Below, piece by piece: positions 53,043 through 63,726 of a DNA stretch of 64,000 nt; position 1 is the first letter of the stretch; each line of letters starts with the position of its first letter. Origin of the DNA: Choricystis sp. odSpoLacu1 (Eukaryota > Chlorophyta > Trebouxiophyceae); assembly GCA_958009055.1 (NCBI GenBank), contig OY253652.1, positions 310,001-374,000 on the forward strand, given 5' to 3'. The translations under genes were made by a program, and so were the position numbers. A model generated the notes under the pieces. It saw nothing but the letters and a program-made list of their open reading frames with translations. It was not told the DNA's origin and searched no databases.

Positions 53043-54718
53043 CTACACACAGTCCATGGCCGCCGCCACATCGCCCAACGCCGCCTCCGCCCACTCGGGC
53101 AGCGGCGCCCCCGGCACAGGGGGCGGCGGGACAAAGGATGGCGCGACCGCGGACACCAGTGCGCGCGCTGCAGCGACCGCAGCCTGCGGCCCAGCCGCCG
53201 CCAGCGCGGCTGCCGCGTGCACCGCCGCCCATGCCTCTGGCGCCGCGTCGCGCGGGGGCGGCGGTGGCCAACCAGCGGGCGGGGCGGCCAACCAGGCGCC
53301 AGCTATGGAGGTGCTATCCACACCAGCGCCCGCAAGTGCGCCCGCCGCAGCCGGCGCGCCCCGGCTCACCAGCGCGGCCGCCACGCGCGCGGGGCAGGGG
53401 GCGGGCTCGCCGCGGGCGCGGGCCACGTGCAGCGCGCCCAGCGGGTCGGCCGCCAGGGCGCCCGCCAGGCCTGCGTGGGGGGAGGGGTGGCTGGCGAGCG
53501 CGACGGCAGCGGCGAGTGGCGCCGCGCCGCGCGTCGGCCACGCGCGACCACCCCCTGCACACAGCACCGCGTCCGCGCCGGCCGGCGACCGGGCCAGCAG
53601 GGCGAGGGCGGCCACAGCGCCCGCCACGCCGGCATCATGGCGGCGGGTGTCCAGCAGGGCGGCGGCGAGGGTGTCGACCGCGCGGGGCGCGAGCGCGCGC
53701 GCGCGCGCGCGAGCGCGGTCACCGCCGCGCGTGCGGCCTCCGCCACGCCGCACGGTGGCCCAGGCGCGCACGCCAGCGTGGCCAGCGCCACGGCCGCGCC
53801 CCCCGCATCGCTCAGGTGGCGCCTGCCGTGCGCTGTGGCCAGGGCGGCGCCGACGGCAGCGACTGAGAGTGCGAGGGCGGGCGGGCGGGCGCTGGCCGCG
53901 CGTCCCACCGCTGCCACCGCGGTCGCGTGCGCGTCCAGCGCGCCCCGCCCCAGCGCCCCGAACAACCTGCCCGCCACGCGCGGCGTGGCCGCCCACGCGG
54001 CCAGCCAGTCGGTGGCGGCGCCCACGTCGACCAGCGCGGCGGCCGCGGGTGATGGTGTTGGCGGCGCGCCGCGCGCGGGTGGCGCCAGCAGGGCCGCCGC
54101 ACCCGCCGCCGCCCGGTCCAAGTCTCCCTCGTCAGCCGCCGCCCACGCGGCCGGCACGGTGGACGCCGCCGCCAGCGCCAGGCGGGCGGCGGGGGGGGCG
54201 CCGTGGCGCGAGAGGGCGGCCGCGGAGGCAGCCAGCACGTCGGCCAACGCGCCCGCGTCGCCCGCCGCCGCGTCCGCCACGACGCGCTCCCCAAAGTCGG
54301 CAGCTGAGTCACCGCAGGTCGCGTCCCCCAGGGCGTCGGGCAGGGCGGCGATCAAGGACGGCCACGCGCTGCACTCCAATACATCAGTCGGCGCATGAGG
54401 GTCCCCCGCCAGCCGCTCCAACGCAGCCGCCCGGGTGCCTGAGTGGGCCAGGTCGGCGACTGCGGCCTCAACAGCGGCCGCCCAACCTGCTGCACCGCCT
54501 GGGGAGGCGACGTCGGACGGCGCGCCGCACTGCAGGGCGCCGACCGTGAACCCTCGCCACGGCGACGCGGGCGACGGCGGCGTGCGCGGCGACGATGAAG
54601 AAGGGGAGCCATCTGGCGTCGCCGCAGCCAGGGCCAGGCCGTCGGCCAGGGAGACGGCGAGGGGGAGGCCGGCGCGCGCAGCGATGGGGGTCGCGGGCTT
54701 GGCGTCGTCGTCGCGCAT
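53043..54718 (-). CDS. Ala-rich helical-repeat protein, frame disrupted at a (GC)9 tract
   Basis: About 557 residues, start MRDDDAKP. Composition and spacing suggest armadillo/HEAT-like helices (LIAALPDALGD, ALADVLAASAAALSRHGAPPAARLALAAAS, WLAAWAATPRVAGRLFGALGRGALD). No specific family recognised. The reading frame changes inside GCGCGAG(CG)n at 53693-53710; removing one GC unit gives a single frame to the TAG at 53043. It is convergent with RPN1 and divergent from MTH1 by 157 bp. Confidence 0.55.
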
Positions 54719-54875
54719 CGCGTGTGTTGTGTGGGGATCGGGCCCAGCGAAGTGGAGGAAAAGTGAGGTGCCCGATCGACGCGGCGGGCTGCGGGTCGAA
54801 CGCGGTGTGCCCCCCCGCGCAGGGGCGGAAAAAAAGAGAGGAGTGTTAAAAACATCGACCACACAACTGAACGCG

Positions 54876-55403
54876 ATGCCAGCCTCACCTCTGCCGTCCG
54901 CCAGCCCTCCACCCCGCAGATTCACGCTGGCCATTCTGCACGACCAGGCCTCTGCGCCTCGCGTCCTGCTTGGCCTCAAGCGGCGCGGCTTTGGCACGGG
55001 CAACTGGAACGGGTTTGGCGGCAAAGTCGAGCCCGGCGAGACTGTGGCCGCCGCCGCGGCTCGCGAGCTGGCGGAAGAGACGGGCGGCGTGGTGGCTGAT
55101 CTAGAGAGGCGAGGCCTGCTGCATTTCCATTTTATCGATGTTGCTGAATTGTGGGAGGTGCACGTGTTCTATTCGCGCCAGTGGACAGGCACACCGACGG
55201 AAACAGAAGAAATGACGCCCCGCTGGTTTGACGTGGCCGACATCCCGTTTGATGCCATGTGGGCGGATGACGCGTACTGGCTGCCCCTGCTGCTGGCGGG
55301 CAAGCGGTTTGTGGGGACGTTTGAGTTTGCACAGACGACGATTCTGGTGAATCACGAGCTGGACGTGGTGGAAACATTGCCTGCGGTTGAAGAGAGGCTG
55401 TGA
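54876..55403 (+). CDS. MTH1/NUDT1-type 8-oxo-dGTP diphosphatase
   Basis: A single exon of 175 residues. It cleans oxidised purine nucleotides from the dNTP pool, preventing transversions. Seen: VLLGLKRRGFGTGNWNGFGGKVEPGET, the near-diagnostic MTH1 block; the Nudix box GKVEPGE...RELAEETGG (49-71) with all metal-binding Glu; LWEVHVFYSRQWTGTPTETEEMTPRWFDVADIPFDAMWADDAYWLPLLL, again matching MTH1 (EMxPxWFxxxxIPFxxMWxDDxYW). The C-terminus is longer by about 15 residues than the human protein. A Pro/Ser-rich first 14 residues may be a weak targeting signal. Confidence 0.93.
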   Translation: MPASPLPSASPPPRRFTLAILHDQASAPRVLLGLKRRGFGTGNWNGFGGKVEPGETVAAAAARELAEETGGVVADLERRGLLHFHFIDVAELWEVHVFYSRQWTGTPTETEEMTPRWFDVADIPFDAMWADDAYWLPLLLAGKRFVGTFEFAQTTILVNHELDVVETLPAVEERL

Positions 55404-55586
55404 ATCAACCATGCACACAACGCGGGGCCGCTGGATGCGGTGGAGGAGTGGAGAGCCTGCGGAGGAGAGTTGAGGACAGAACACAACGGTTTCGTGTTTC
55501 TTTTTGCAGCCGCTTTGGCGGCCCTCCCCTCCCCTTCCATCGCTCCAGCTGGCCTGTACTGACTCTGCGCCACCCTCAATCCCCCA

Positions 55587-56461
55587 ATGTGCGCCGCCGC
55601 GGCGGCCGTGCGCCGCTGGCCCCTCGCGCGCCGTCGCCTGTGCCCCCTAGCCGCGACCCCTCCCGCCGCGGCGCCGGCATCCACCCTGACGCGCGAGACG
55701 AAAATGTCGCCCGCGTCCTGGAGCTGGCGGACAGGGCGGCGTCCGCGTGGACGGTGGCTGCGTCAGATTTCATGCGCCCTCCCTCCGTGACCGCCGCCCT
55801 GGCCGCCCTGTCCCCTCTAGCCGACGTCGCCGGCATCGCATGGGGAGGCCACCCCAGCGCTGAACGGTGCCGCGTGCTGGTGGGGCGGGCGGACGCGGTG
55901 AGTGGTGGAGGGCTGGACCTGAGCGACCCAGATGTGGGGGGCGTCGCAGGCTTGCGAATTAAAGGTGTCTTTGCCTTTGACAACGCCACACATCGAGATT
56001 TTTTGGGCGCGATTCTGAACACGGGACTGGACAGGCGAGTGGTGGGCGACATAGTTGTCACCGGCGACAGTGGAGCCGTCGCGTTTGCCACGCCCACTGC
56101 AGCCGGAGTCATTGCCCAAACCCTCGACCGTGTGCGCACGGTGCGCGTGACGGCGACGGTGGTGTCCTTGGACGAAGTCACCGCCAGCCTGCCGCCACCA
56201 ACACGCCTCGCTGTGAAGTCAACCGAGGCGTCGATGCGCCTCGACGCAATCGCTTCCGCCGGTTTCCGCGTCGCGCGGTCCAAAGCGGCAGACGCGGTGC
56301 GGTCGGGCGACATCAGGCTCAACTGGAGGGAGGCCAAACCGTCGGCGCGGGTGGAGGCGGGGGATGTGATCAGCATGGCGGGCAAGGGCAGAGTCGAGGT
56401 GGTGAGCGTGGGGGAGACCAAGCGCGGACGGTTTGCTGTGGAGATGAACCGGCTGGCGTAG
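55587..56461 (+). CDS. Plastid S4-domain RNA-binding protein (PSII S4 type), start unresolved
   Basis: The conserved part begins near 55680 (GIHPDARDENVARVLELADRA), runs through DFMRPPSVTAALAAL, GLRIKGVFAFDNATHRDFLGAILNTGLDRRVVGDIVV and ends with the S4 fold RLDAIASAGFRVARSKAADAVRSGDIRLNW...VEAGDVISM. This matches the cyanobacterial/plastid photosystem II S4 protein family, which binds RNA. Its frame has no ATG upstream in the gap; the only transit-like start, ATG at 55587 (MCAAAAAVRRWPLARRRL), is in another frame and needs a net two-base loss or an unseen splice. So either a frameshift or an unrecognised first exon exists. It ends TAG followed directly by TGA. Confidence 0.75.
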
Positions 56462-56511
56462 TGAAAAGAATTGTTTTGTGACAGAGATGCAATGACCCTA
56501 CACTTCCAACC

Positions 56512-57414
56512 CTACCCACCACTGCTGGCGGCGGCGGCAGCACTCGCGCTTGGCGCGCCGCTGCCGCTCACCAGCCCGCTGCCCAAGCCACTCCCACCCC
56601 CCACCCCACCACCTCCTCGTCCCAACCCCGCCAACACAGTGGTCACAATGCGGTCCCCCGTGCGCGCCCGCTCGCGTTCAGCGTCTGTGTAGCGGTGGGG
56701 GGGCGGGCCCACTGCCGCGGTGTCGTCGTCGTCGCCCGCGGCGTCACGGGCCAGGGGGTCCAGGTCGGCTTGCACCCGGTTAAAAGCGGTGCGCATGCTC
56801 CACAAGCAGCGGTCCTGGAGAGTGTGTGTGGGTGGGGTGGGGTTAGAGGTTAGGGTCGTTCGCAAAACGCACGTTTTTTTCATCCCCATCCTCCCTTTCC
56901 TCCCCACTCTATCTCCTCTCATACCACGCGAGACGACAGCACCGCCCCCAGAGGGGGCGCCTGGTAGACCGACCCCTCTAAAACGTAATACAGGGCTTGC
57001 GGTGTGGGCGGCGCCCCGGGGGCGCCGCGCAGCTGGCGCCTCACCACAAACAGGTGGGGCTCGCGCACGTCCACGAGCACGTACTCGGGGCCGGCGGGCA
57101 TGAGGCTGAGTGGGGTGAAGATGAGGGGTGTGTGAGAGGCGGGAGGGGTCGAATGCCGAACGCTGCCCCCCGATCCACCTGCTGTCCACGCCTTCTCTCC
57201 ACCAATCCACTCACTTCAGACTATCCAGTCCCAGCCCCCGCGCCCGCAGCAGCTCGTTGTTGCAGGCGGCGTCGTAAAAGGGGGACCGCGAAAAGTAGTC
57301 GAGCACGTTGCCGCGCATCAACGGGGCGGCCGCAAGGAAGGCGTCGTCCCGCCACAGGACGGCGGTCTGGTCGTCGGGCTCCCGGTCGGCGGTGAGAGAG
57401 GCGGTGGAGGCCAT
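56512..57414 (-). CDS. MED6: Mediator complex subunit 6
   Basis: Three exons (57414-57215, 57105-56925, 56814-56512; phases 2 and 0) give 227 residues. MED6 is a head-module subunit of Mediator, the RNA polymerase II coactivator. Seen: VLWRDDAFLAAAPLMRGNVLDYFSRSPFYDAACNNELLRARGLGLDSL, the family's LxWRxxxFLxxxPLxxxNVLDYFxxSPFYDxxCNNExL signature; LMPAGPEYVLVDVREPHLFVVRRQLR; ALYYVLEGSVYQAPPLGAVLSSRV; and CLWSMRTAFNRVQ. The tail is Gly/Ser-rich. Second intron uses a GTATGAG donor. Confidence 0.93.
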
Positions 57415-57574
57415 GCGAGAGAGTGTTTGGAGAGGTGAAGAGTGTGGTGTTTTTTTCTTTTTCGTCGTCGCACAGACACCGCCCGCCAACACACTGGCTC
57501 GAGAGAGAAAAAAACAGGATCCATTGTGCAGGTCACATAACAAAAACACGAAAAACACACAAAAAAACACAATC

Positions 57575-59259
57575 TCAAACGATCGGCAGGTGGTGCACCC
57601 GGTACAACAGCGTCGCCCCTTTGGCATTGCCAAACGCCAGCAGCCCCCCACCAGGCGACACCGCGGCACAGTGCACATGCCCCAGCGGCGTGCGGGACGA
57701 CGGCCAGTTGGCGTAGGCGGTGAGGTCGGCGCCCGACACGACGCGCGCGGCGTCGCGCGACATGCGGGAGGCCGCGATCAGCAGCTCGCCACGCGGCGCC
57801 CAGGCCAGGGTGTCGGCGGCCGTGGTTAGGTTGAGCAGGGTGCGGGTGGGGGGGGGGGCGGGCGGGTGCGCGTGGGGTGCGCGGGGCAGGGGCAGTGTCG
57901 GTCGTGGTGGCGTCCGTCTCTGCGCGCCCCACCTTCCCCCCACGCCTCCGTTCATACACGGTCACCACGCCAGACGCCGACCCCACGGCCAGCATGCCGG
58001 CGTCGGGGCCGCCAGAGGCTGCCAACGCTACAATGCCCAGGCCGCCGTCGTCGGCGGTGCGGTGGACGCAGGCGCGCGTGCGGACGTCGAAAACGGAGAC
58101 GACGCCGTCGCCACCACCCGCGTATAAATATGTGCCCGACGGATCCCAGACAGCTGCACGCACAGTGCCGGCGACGCGCAGCTCACCCGCCGCACACCCG
58201 GTGCGCAGGGAGAGGAGGGGCAGGGAGCCACGGTCGCCGAGGAGAGCAAGGGTGTCGCCGGAAGGGCAGGCGGCGAACGACTCGAAAGAGCGTTCCTCCC
58301 GCCCGACCGGCGGCGCCAGCCTGTCTGCCCGCCCCGCCCCCAGGTCAAACACGTACATGAAGCGCCGGCGGCCGGTGGCGATGGCCAGCCTGCCACCAGC
58401 CGCAAAAGCGGCGCAGCGGACCGGCATGTCGCGCAGGAAGAACGACTGCAGGACGGGGTTGGAGTCCGCGCCACCGCCCGACGTCGGCGCGGCAAACCTC
58501 ACGCGCCCATCCATGCCCGCCGCCAGCAGCAGCTGCCCCCCCGGGTGGAAGTCGACGGACCGCACGACGGTGTCGCCCCCCAGGACGTCGGGCAGGCGGG
58601 ACACGTGGATGCGGCCGGTGGGGAGGGCGGTGCGTGGGGTGAGGGTCGACACGGGCGCTGCCGCGTTGGCCACGATCGGTGCCCCACTGGCCAGCACGCT
58701 GCCACCTGCCTCACGGGCAGAGGCCACCCAGGCGTCTTTGCCAGCGTGGGTGGCGGCGAAGCGGGCGCGCAAACGAGCCTCATAGTCGCCGCCCGCGATG
58801 TCGGCGTCGTCGGCGCGTTCCCTCAGCTTGCGTGCCCTCCGCGCCCCGCCCGCCACATCCACCACCGCCGCCTCAACGTAGAGGTCGTGCCAGGCGGCGC
58901 CGTTGGCGGGTGCCGTTGTGCGCGCAGAGCGGCGGGTGGTGGGTGGCGCCGCCACCGACGGCGCGGCGTCGACGAAGAAGGGGGCGTCGCCGTCGGCGGG
59001 GGGCGGCGCGGACGCGGCGGCCTCCACTTCGCCGCCGAAGCCGGTCACTGCGGAGGCGTCGCCGAAGAGCAGCTTTTCGAGGGACTCGAGCTGGAGTGTG
59101 GGGAGGGAGGGAGGGGGCGGAGTGAGGACGGAGCGCAAATGCGGCGGCCACCACGTTTGTCGCCGGCGGGAGGAGCCCCTCCTCTCTCTCTCTCACACAC
59201 ACACACACCTTGGCTCTCTCGTCATAGCTCAGCCGCCGAGCCTTGCGGCTGGACGTCAT
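57575..59259 (-). CDS. UTP18: U3 snoRNP protein UTP18, frame break at G10
   Basis: Two exons (59259-59209, 59090-57575) give about 521 residues. UTP18 is a WD40 subunit of the small-subunit processome in the nucleolus. Seen: LESLEKLLFGD, HDLYVEAAVVDVAGG, RLRARFAATHAGKDAWV, VVRSVDFHPGGQLLLAAGMDGRVRF, the NPVLQSFFLRDMPVRCAAFAAGG block, LALLGDRGSLPLLSL, YLYAGGGDGVVSVFDVRTRACVHR, MLAVGSASGVVTVYE and the closing ANWPSSRTPLGHVHCAAVSPGGGLLAFGN...LYRVHH, which is characteristic. The G10 run at 57848-57857 must lose one base to join the last two repeats. Start in exon 1 is MTSSRKARRLSYDERAK. Confidence 0.88.
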
Positions 59260-59370
59260 GGCCAGGGGCGCGCGTGTGTGTGGAAACGGGCGCGGAGAAA
59301 TGAGCGTCTTCGCGGCTAGCGAAGAGTGAGCGTTCGACGAAGCGCACTCTTGCTTTCCTCGTTGGTTCTC

Positions 59371-62300
59371 ATGCGTCGCCTTCTGCCCCTGCTGGCAGTA
59401 GCGCTGGCCCTGGCGGCGCCACTGAGCGCCTCCACTCGCCAGTGTCGCCCCAACCGCTACAACACGACGGCAGAGCGGTGAGTGGGGGAGGGGTGGGTCG
59501 GGGAGCGATGCCTGGCTTGGTCTGTGCTCCTGTTTCACGCCTGCTGCACGCTCCACGCAAAACAAGCGGTTGAAAACAAAACAAGCACGCACATAAAGCT
59601 GGGGCGTGGAGGCGGCGGCCAAACCAGGCGGGTACTTCTCTCACTCTCGTCCTTCCCCACTCAGCCTTCCCGGCGTCCTCAACGTCCACCTCGTCCCCCA
59701 CACCCACGATGACGCGGGCTGGTTGAAGACCATGGACCAGTACCTGTACGGGCTGAACCAAACCATTGCCATTGCGTCGGTGTCTGCTGTGCTGGACTCC
59801 GTGGTGGCCGCCCTCGCTGCCGACCCCGCCCGCCGCTTTGCATATGGAGAGGTCGCCTTTTTTTCGAGGTGGTGGGATGATGCGAGCGAGGAGACGCGGG
59901 AGAGCGTGCGGCGGCTGGTGCAGGAGGGCAGGCTGGAGGTGAGTTGGGGGAGAAGGTGGGGGTTGGGGAGCGAGAGGGTCGCGCCACCACACCCTCCCAC
60001 CAACCACCCCCACACACCCACCCTACAGTTCATCAACGGAGGCTGGGTCCAGCACGATGAAGCCGCCTCCCATTTCGAAGACATGGTGGCCCAAACATCC
60101 CGCGGCCACGCCTGGCTCGCGCGCACACTCCACACCACACCGACCGTGGGCTGGCAAATCGACCCGTTTGGCCACTCCGCCACCCACGCCTCCTTGTTGA
60201 CGTTTGACGCCGGCTTCGACGCCCTGTTCTTTGGGCGGTCAGACTACCAAGACCTGGCCCGGCGGGCGACCCGTGGCGACCTGGAGGTGGTGTGGCGCGC
60301 GGACGGCGCGGGGCGCGGGCGCAGCGGTGACGTCTTGGCCGGCGCGTTCGCGTCCGGCAACTACGGCCCTCCCCCCGGCTTCAACTGGGACTGGGCCCAG
60401 GGGGATGACATCATTGTGGACTCGACGTGCACCGACGTGAACAACGTGGCGGCCACTGTGGACGCGTTTGTGGCGGCCGCGACCGCGCTCGCGGCAACGA
60501 CGCGCCAAGCGGGGGAAGCGTCGGCCGGTGGTCGCGACATCATGCTGACCATGGGGTCCGACTTTCAGTATGCGGCTGCCAGGGTGTGGTACCGTGGGCT
60601 GGACGCGTTGATCCATGCCGCGAATGCGGATGGGAGGGTGCACGCTCTGTACTCGACACCCGGGCGGTATGCACGGGCGAGGGCCGACGCAGCGGCAGGG
60701 AAAGGCGGCCGCGCCGCGCCGCCGACCCCACCCACCCCGCCCACCCCACCCCTCACCTTCCCCCTGAAAACGGACGACTACTTCCCCTACGCCGACTGCC
60801 CCTCCTGCTACTGGACGGGGTACTTTACGTCGCGCCCCGCACTGAAAAAGGTGGTGCGTGACGGCGGGTCGCTGCTGGCGGCCGTGCGTGCGCTCGCGGG
60901 CGTCGACGCGCTGAGGGAGGCCGTTGCGGTGGCCAGGGAGCGCACCACGTTCACCGGGCGCGCCCTGGCTGCAGTCTCGGTCTGGCGCACCACCGCCCCC
61001 ACCCTCCCTCCCCCCACCGCCCCCCGCGCCGCGTGGACTGCTGCCCTCGACCCGCTCGCCGAAGCGGCCGCCATCGGCATGCACCACGACGCCATCACTG
61101 GGACCGCCAGGCAGCACGTGACGAATGACTATGTGAAGCGTGTGGCGGTGGGCGTGGCGGCTGTGACGCCGCTGGTGGCAGGGGCGATCGGCGACGCTGC
61201 CCTCGGCGCGCTGGCTCCGTCCGCCGCCCCGCTGAGGCTGTGTCCTGCCGCCAACGCGACGTCGTGTTGCATCAGCGTGGCCGCCTCCAAGGCGGGCTCT
61301 CCCTTTGTTGTCCTGGCGCACAACCCGCTCGCGCGGCCGCGCGCCGCGCGCCTGCGCGTCCCCGTCTGGGTCGGCCCCAGCGGCGGCGCCCTGCGCAACA
61401 CCACGCTGGCCGTGTTTGACGCGGCGAGTGGGGACGCGGTGCCGTCCCAAATTGTGCCGCTGTCGGCTGGGGCGAGGCGGGTGCGTGATTCGGTTGCCGC
61501 AGCCGACGCCAACGTTGCCGCCACCGCTGGCGACGCCACCCTCGCCTTCGTCGCCGAACTGGGCCCCCACGCGTCGGTCGCGTTCCTGGTCGAGGTGGTC
61601 GGGTGGGATGATCCTGCTGCGGCGGCTGTCACGACGGTGGTGGGGAGGTGGGGGGAGAAAGGTGCAGTGCGCACACCGCCGCCCACCCCCACTCCTCCCT
61701 CCATCCTGCTGGCGCCCGACCCGACCGACCCATCATCCGCCGCCCTCGAGCTCGACGGCTACACTGGCGAACCTGCCGCCCTGATCTCGCGCGGTGGCGC
61801 ACGCTCCGCGCTCCACCTCTCCTCCCACACCTACAACGCGTCCGACGGCTCCCCCACCCCCGACGGCCGCCCGTCCGGCTCCGTGTCGGGCGCCTACATC
61901 TTCAGGCCGCACTCCAAGCTGGCGGCCGGGGCGCCGGTGGTGGAGGTGGTGAGGGGGCCGGTTGTGGCGGAGGCGCGGTTTACGTGGCCCCATGCTTCGG
62001 TGGATGTGGCTCTCTGGGCGGGCGCCCCTGACGCGGTCGCAGCTTGGACGGCCGGCCCCCTGCCCTGGGATGGCGTGGGGCGGGAGGTGGTGGTGGAGTA
62101 CGCGACGGATTTGTTGGAGAGTGCGGGGGGCGGCGGCGACCCCACCCCTCCTGCCATCCTCCACACCGACTCCAACGGCCGCCGCCTGCTGCGCCGGGTG
62201 CAGGACGCCCGCCCCTCGTGGTCGCTGAACGTGGCGGAGCCGGTGGCGGGCAACTACTATCCGGTGGCAGCGTTGGCTGTCGTGAGAGGCGACGGCGGCG

Positions 62301-63094
62301 CCACCCCCTCCTCCGCCACCTCTTTCGCCGTCGCCGTCGACCGCGGCCAGGGCGCCGCCTCCCTGCGCCGCGGCGCCATCGAGTTCATGCTGCACCGCCG
62401 CCTGGCGGTGGATGACACGCGGGGCGTGGTGGAGCCGTTGAGCGAAACGGCGTGCGGGTGCCGGAGTTGTGGCTGCGGCGGCCTGGCGGTTGCAGGCCAC
62501 CACGTGCTGGCCGTGGCGTCGGGCGACGAGGCTGGCGCCATTGCCGCCCGGGAAGCCGCGCTGGCGGCGTCCAGACCGGTGGTGCTGGTGTTTGGGGAGG
62601 GGGCGGCGGTGGCGGCGGCGCGGCGCGCAAACACGCGCCTGGCCACCACCCCTCCACCCGTCGCCTCCCTGCCCGCCAACGTGCACTTGATGTCCTTGGA
62701 CCCGGTGGACGGGGATGGTGGCGCTGTCATGATCCGGCTGGCCCATTTGTACGGGGCGAATGAATGTGGGAGTGGAGGAAAGGACCCCCCCCGCTCCGAC
62801 GGGCGCACACTTATCACCCCACCACCCTCCACCGCCTGCTCCCCCACCACCGTCGACCTAAGCGCCATCGTCCCAGGCATCCTATTCGACAGCGTGACCG
62901 AGACGACGGTGGCCGGGGTGCGCAGGTTGAGCGAGGTGCGGCGCGCGCGGTGGCCGGTGGACGGGGAGGAGGCGAGTGAAGAAAACAGCGCGCAGCCCGC
63001 ATTTTTTGAGTGCGATAGCGGCTGCCACAGCAAGCCGCTGGCCGTGACGCTGGAACCGCTGCAAGTGCGCACGTTTGTGGCGAGAGTGAAGTAA
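59371..63094 (+). CDS. Lysosomal-type alpha-mannosidase (GH38)
   Basis: Three exons (59371-59477, 59665-59938, 60029-63094; phases 2 and 0) give 1148 residues. It removes terminal alpha-mannose from glycoproteins in an acidic vacuole or the secretory path. A signal peptide (MRRLLPLLAVALALAAPLSA) is followed by LNVHLVPHTHDDAGWLKTMDQY (Zn-binding His and Asp, about 48-52), FINGGWVQHDEAASH, GWQIDPFGHS with nucleophile Asp172, LFFGRSDYQD, DDYFPYAD and the zinc His region AIGMHHDAITGTARQHV. The second intron (90 bp) could be read through in frame, but splicing gives RLEFINGGW, as in the family. A Pro/Thr-rich linker (TPPTPPTPP) and several NxS/T sites are present. It ends in TAA; TGTAA follows at 63107. 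Confidence 0.93.
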
Positions 63095-63106
63095 GAAAGA
63101 CGACGG

Positions 63107-63111
63107 TGTAA
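63107..63111 (+). terminator. TGTAA poly(A) signal
   Basis: TGTAA 13 nt after the alpha-mannosidase stop codon. Confidence 0.55.
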
Positions 63112-63177
63112 CGTGGCTTAAAAGGGGGGTTTAAAAACGACCAACAAAAAAACCTAAAGAAACGCTCTCTCTCCTTC

Positions 63178-63726
63178 TCACGTCGCGTCCGCAATGGACG
63201 GCACCGCCCGCGCCGACGCCGCCGCCGCCACCGCGGGCAGCAGGGGCACGTCGGCGGCCGGCATTTCATAGTCGTTCAGTTTGGACACGTCGACCCACGC
63301 CAAGGCTTGGCCCTCCGCCCCCACAGCGCCCACACTCCCCGTCCACTCAGACACAGAGAACAGTGGCATGATCAAGTGGATGCCGCCCTCGTACACGTGG
63401 GACGCAAAGGTGAGGGGGGTGAGGGCGGACGGGGCGACGGTGACGCCCAGTTCTTCACGCAGCTCACGCACCAGGGCGGTTTCCAGGGTTTCGCCGGGGG
63501 CGAGCTTGCCGCCCGGGAATTCCCACAGGCCGGCCATGTGTTTGCCGGCGGGCCGTTGAGCCAGCAGGACGCGGCCGCGGTCGTCGAACATGGCGGCGGC
63601 AGCGACAAGGGTGGGGGGTGGCGTGGGCGACGCCATGGCGGTGGCGGCAAAGGCGGTGCGACGACGAGTGGCGGGGGGAAGGAGGCGGGAGGCGAGGCGG
63701 GAGGTGGAGACGAGGGAGGGGCGCAT
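63178..63726 (-). CDS. MutT-like Nudix hydrolase, probably organelle-targeted
   Basis: A single exon of 182 residues. The first 30 residues ([22 protein letters not shown]) resemble a mitochondrial or plastid presequence; a second Met at 31 could give a cytosolic form. The core is [40 protein letters not shown] with Nudix box G73 to G94 (ELREELG), the bacterial MutT/NudG style (WEFPGGKxExGE). Substrates of this group are oxidised or modified dNTPs such as 8-oxo-dGTP. The C-terminal [20 protein letters not shown] is the usual MutT ending. It is the third Nudix gene in the window, not adjacent to the others. Confidence 0.88.
   Translation of the reverse strand: MRPSLVSTSRLASRLLPPATRRRTAFAATAMASPTPPPTLVAAAAMFDDRGRVLLAQRPAGKHMAGLWEFPGGKLAPGETLETALVRELREELGVTVAPSALTPLTFASHVYEGGIHLIMPLFSVSEWTGSVGAVGAEGQALAWVDVSKLNDYEMPAADVPLLPAVAAAASARAVPSIADAT

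Noticed and set aside
40541..63726. Functional cluster of Nudix enzymes (DCP2, MTH1, MutT)
   Set aside because: They are 13 and 8 kb apart, on different strands, and of different subfamilies; coincidence in a gene-dense chromosome.
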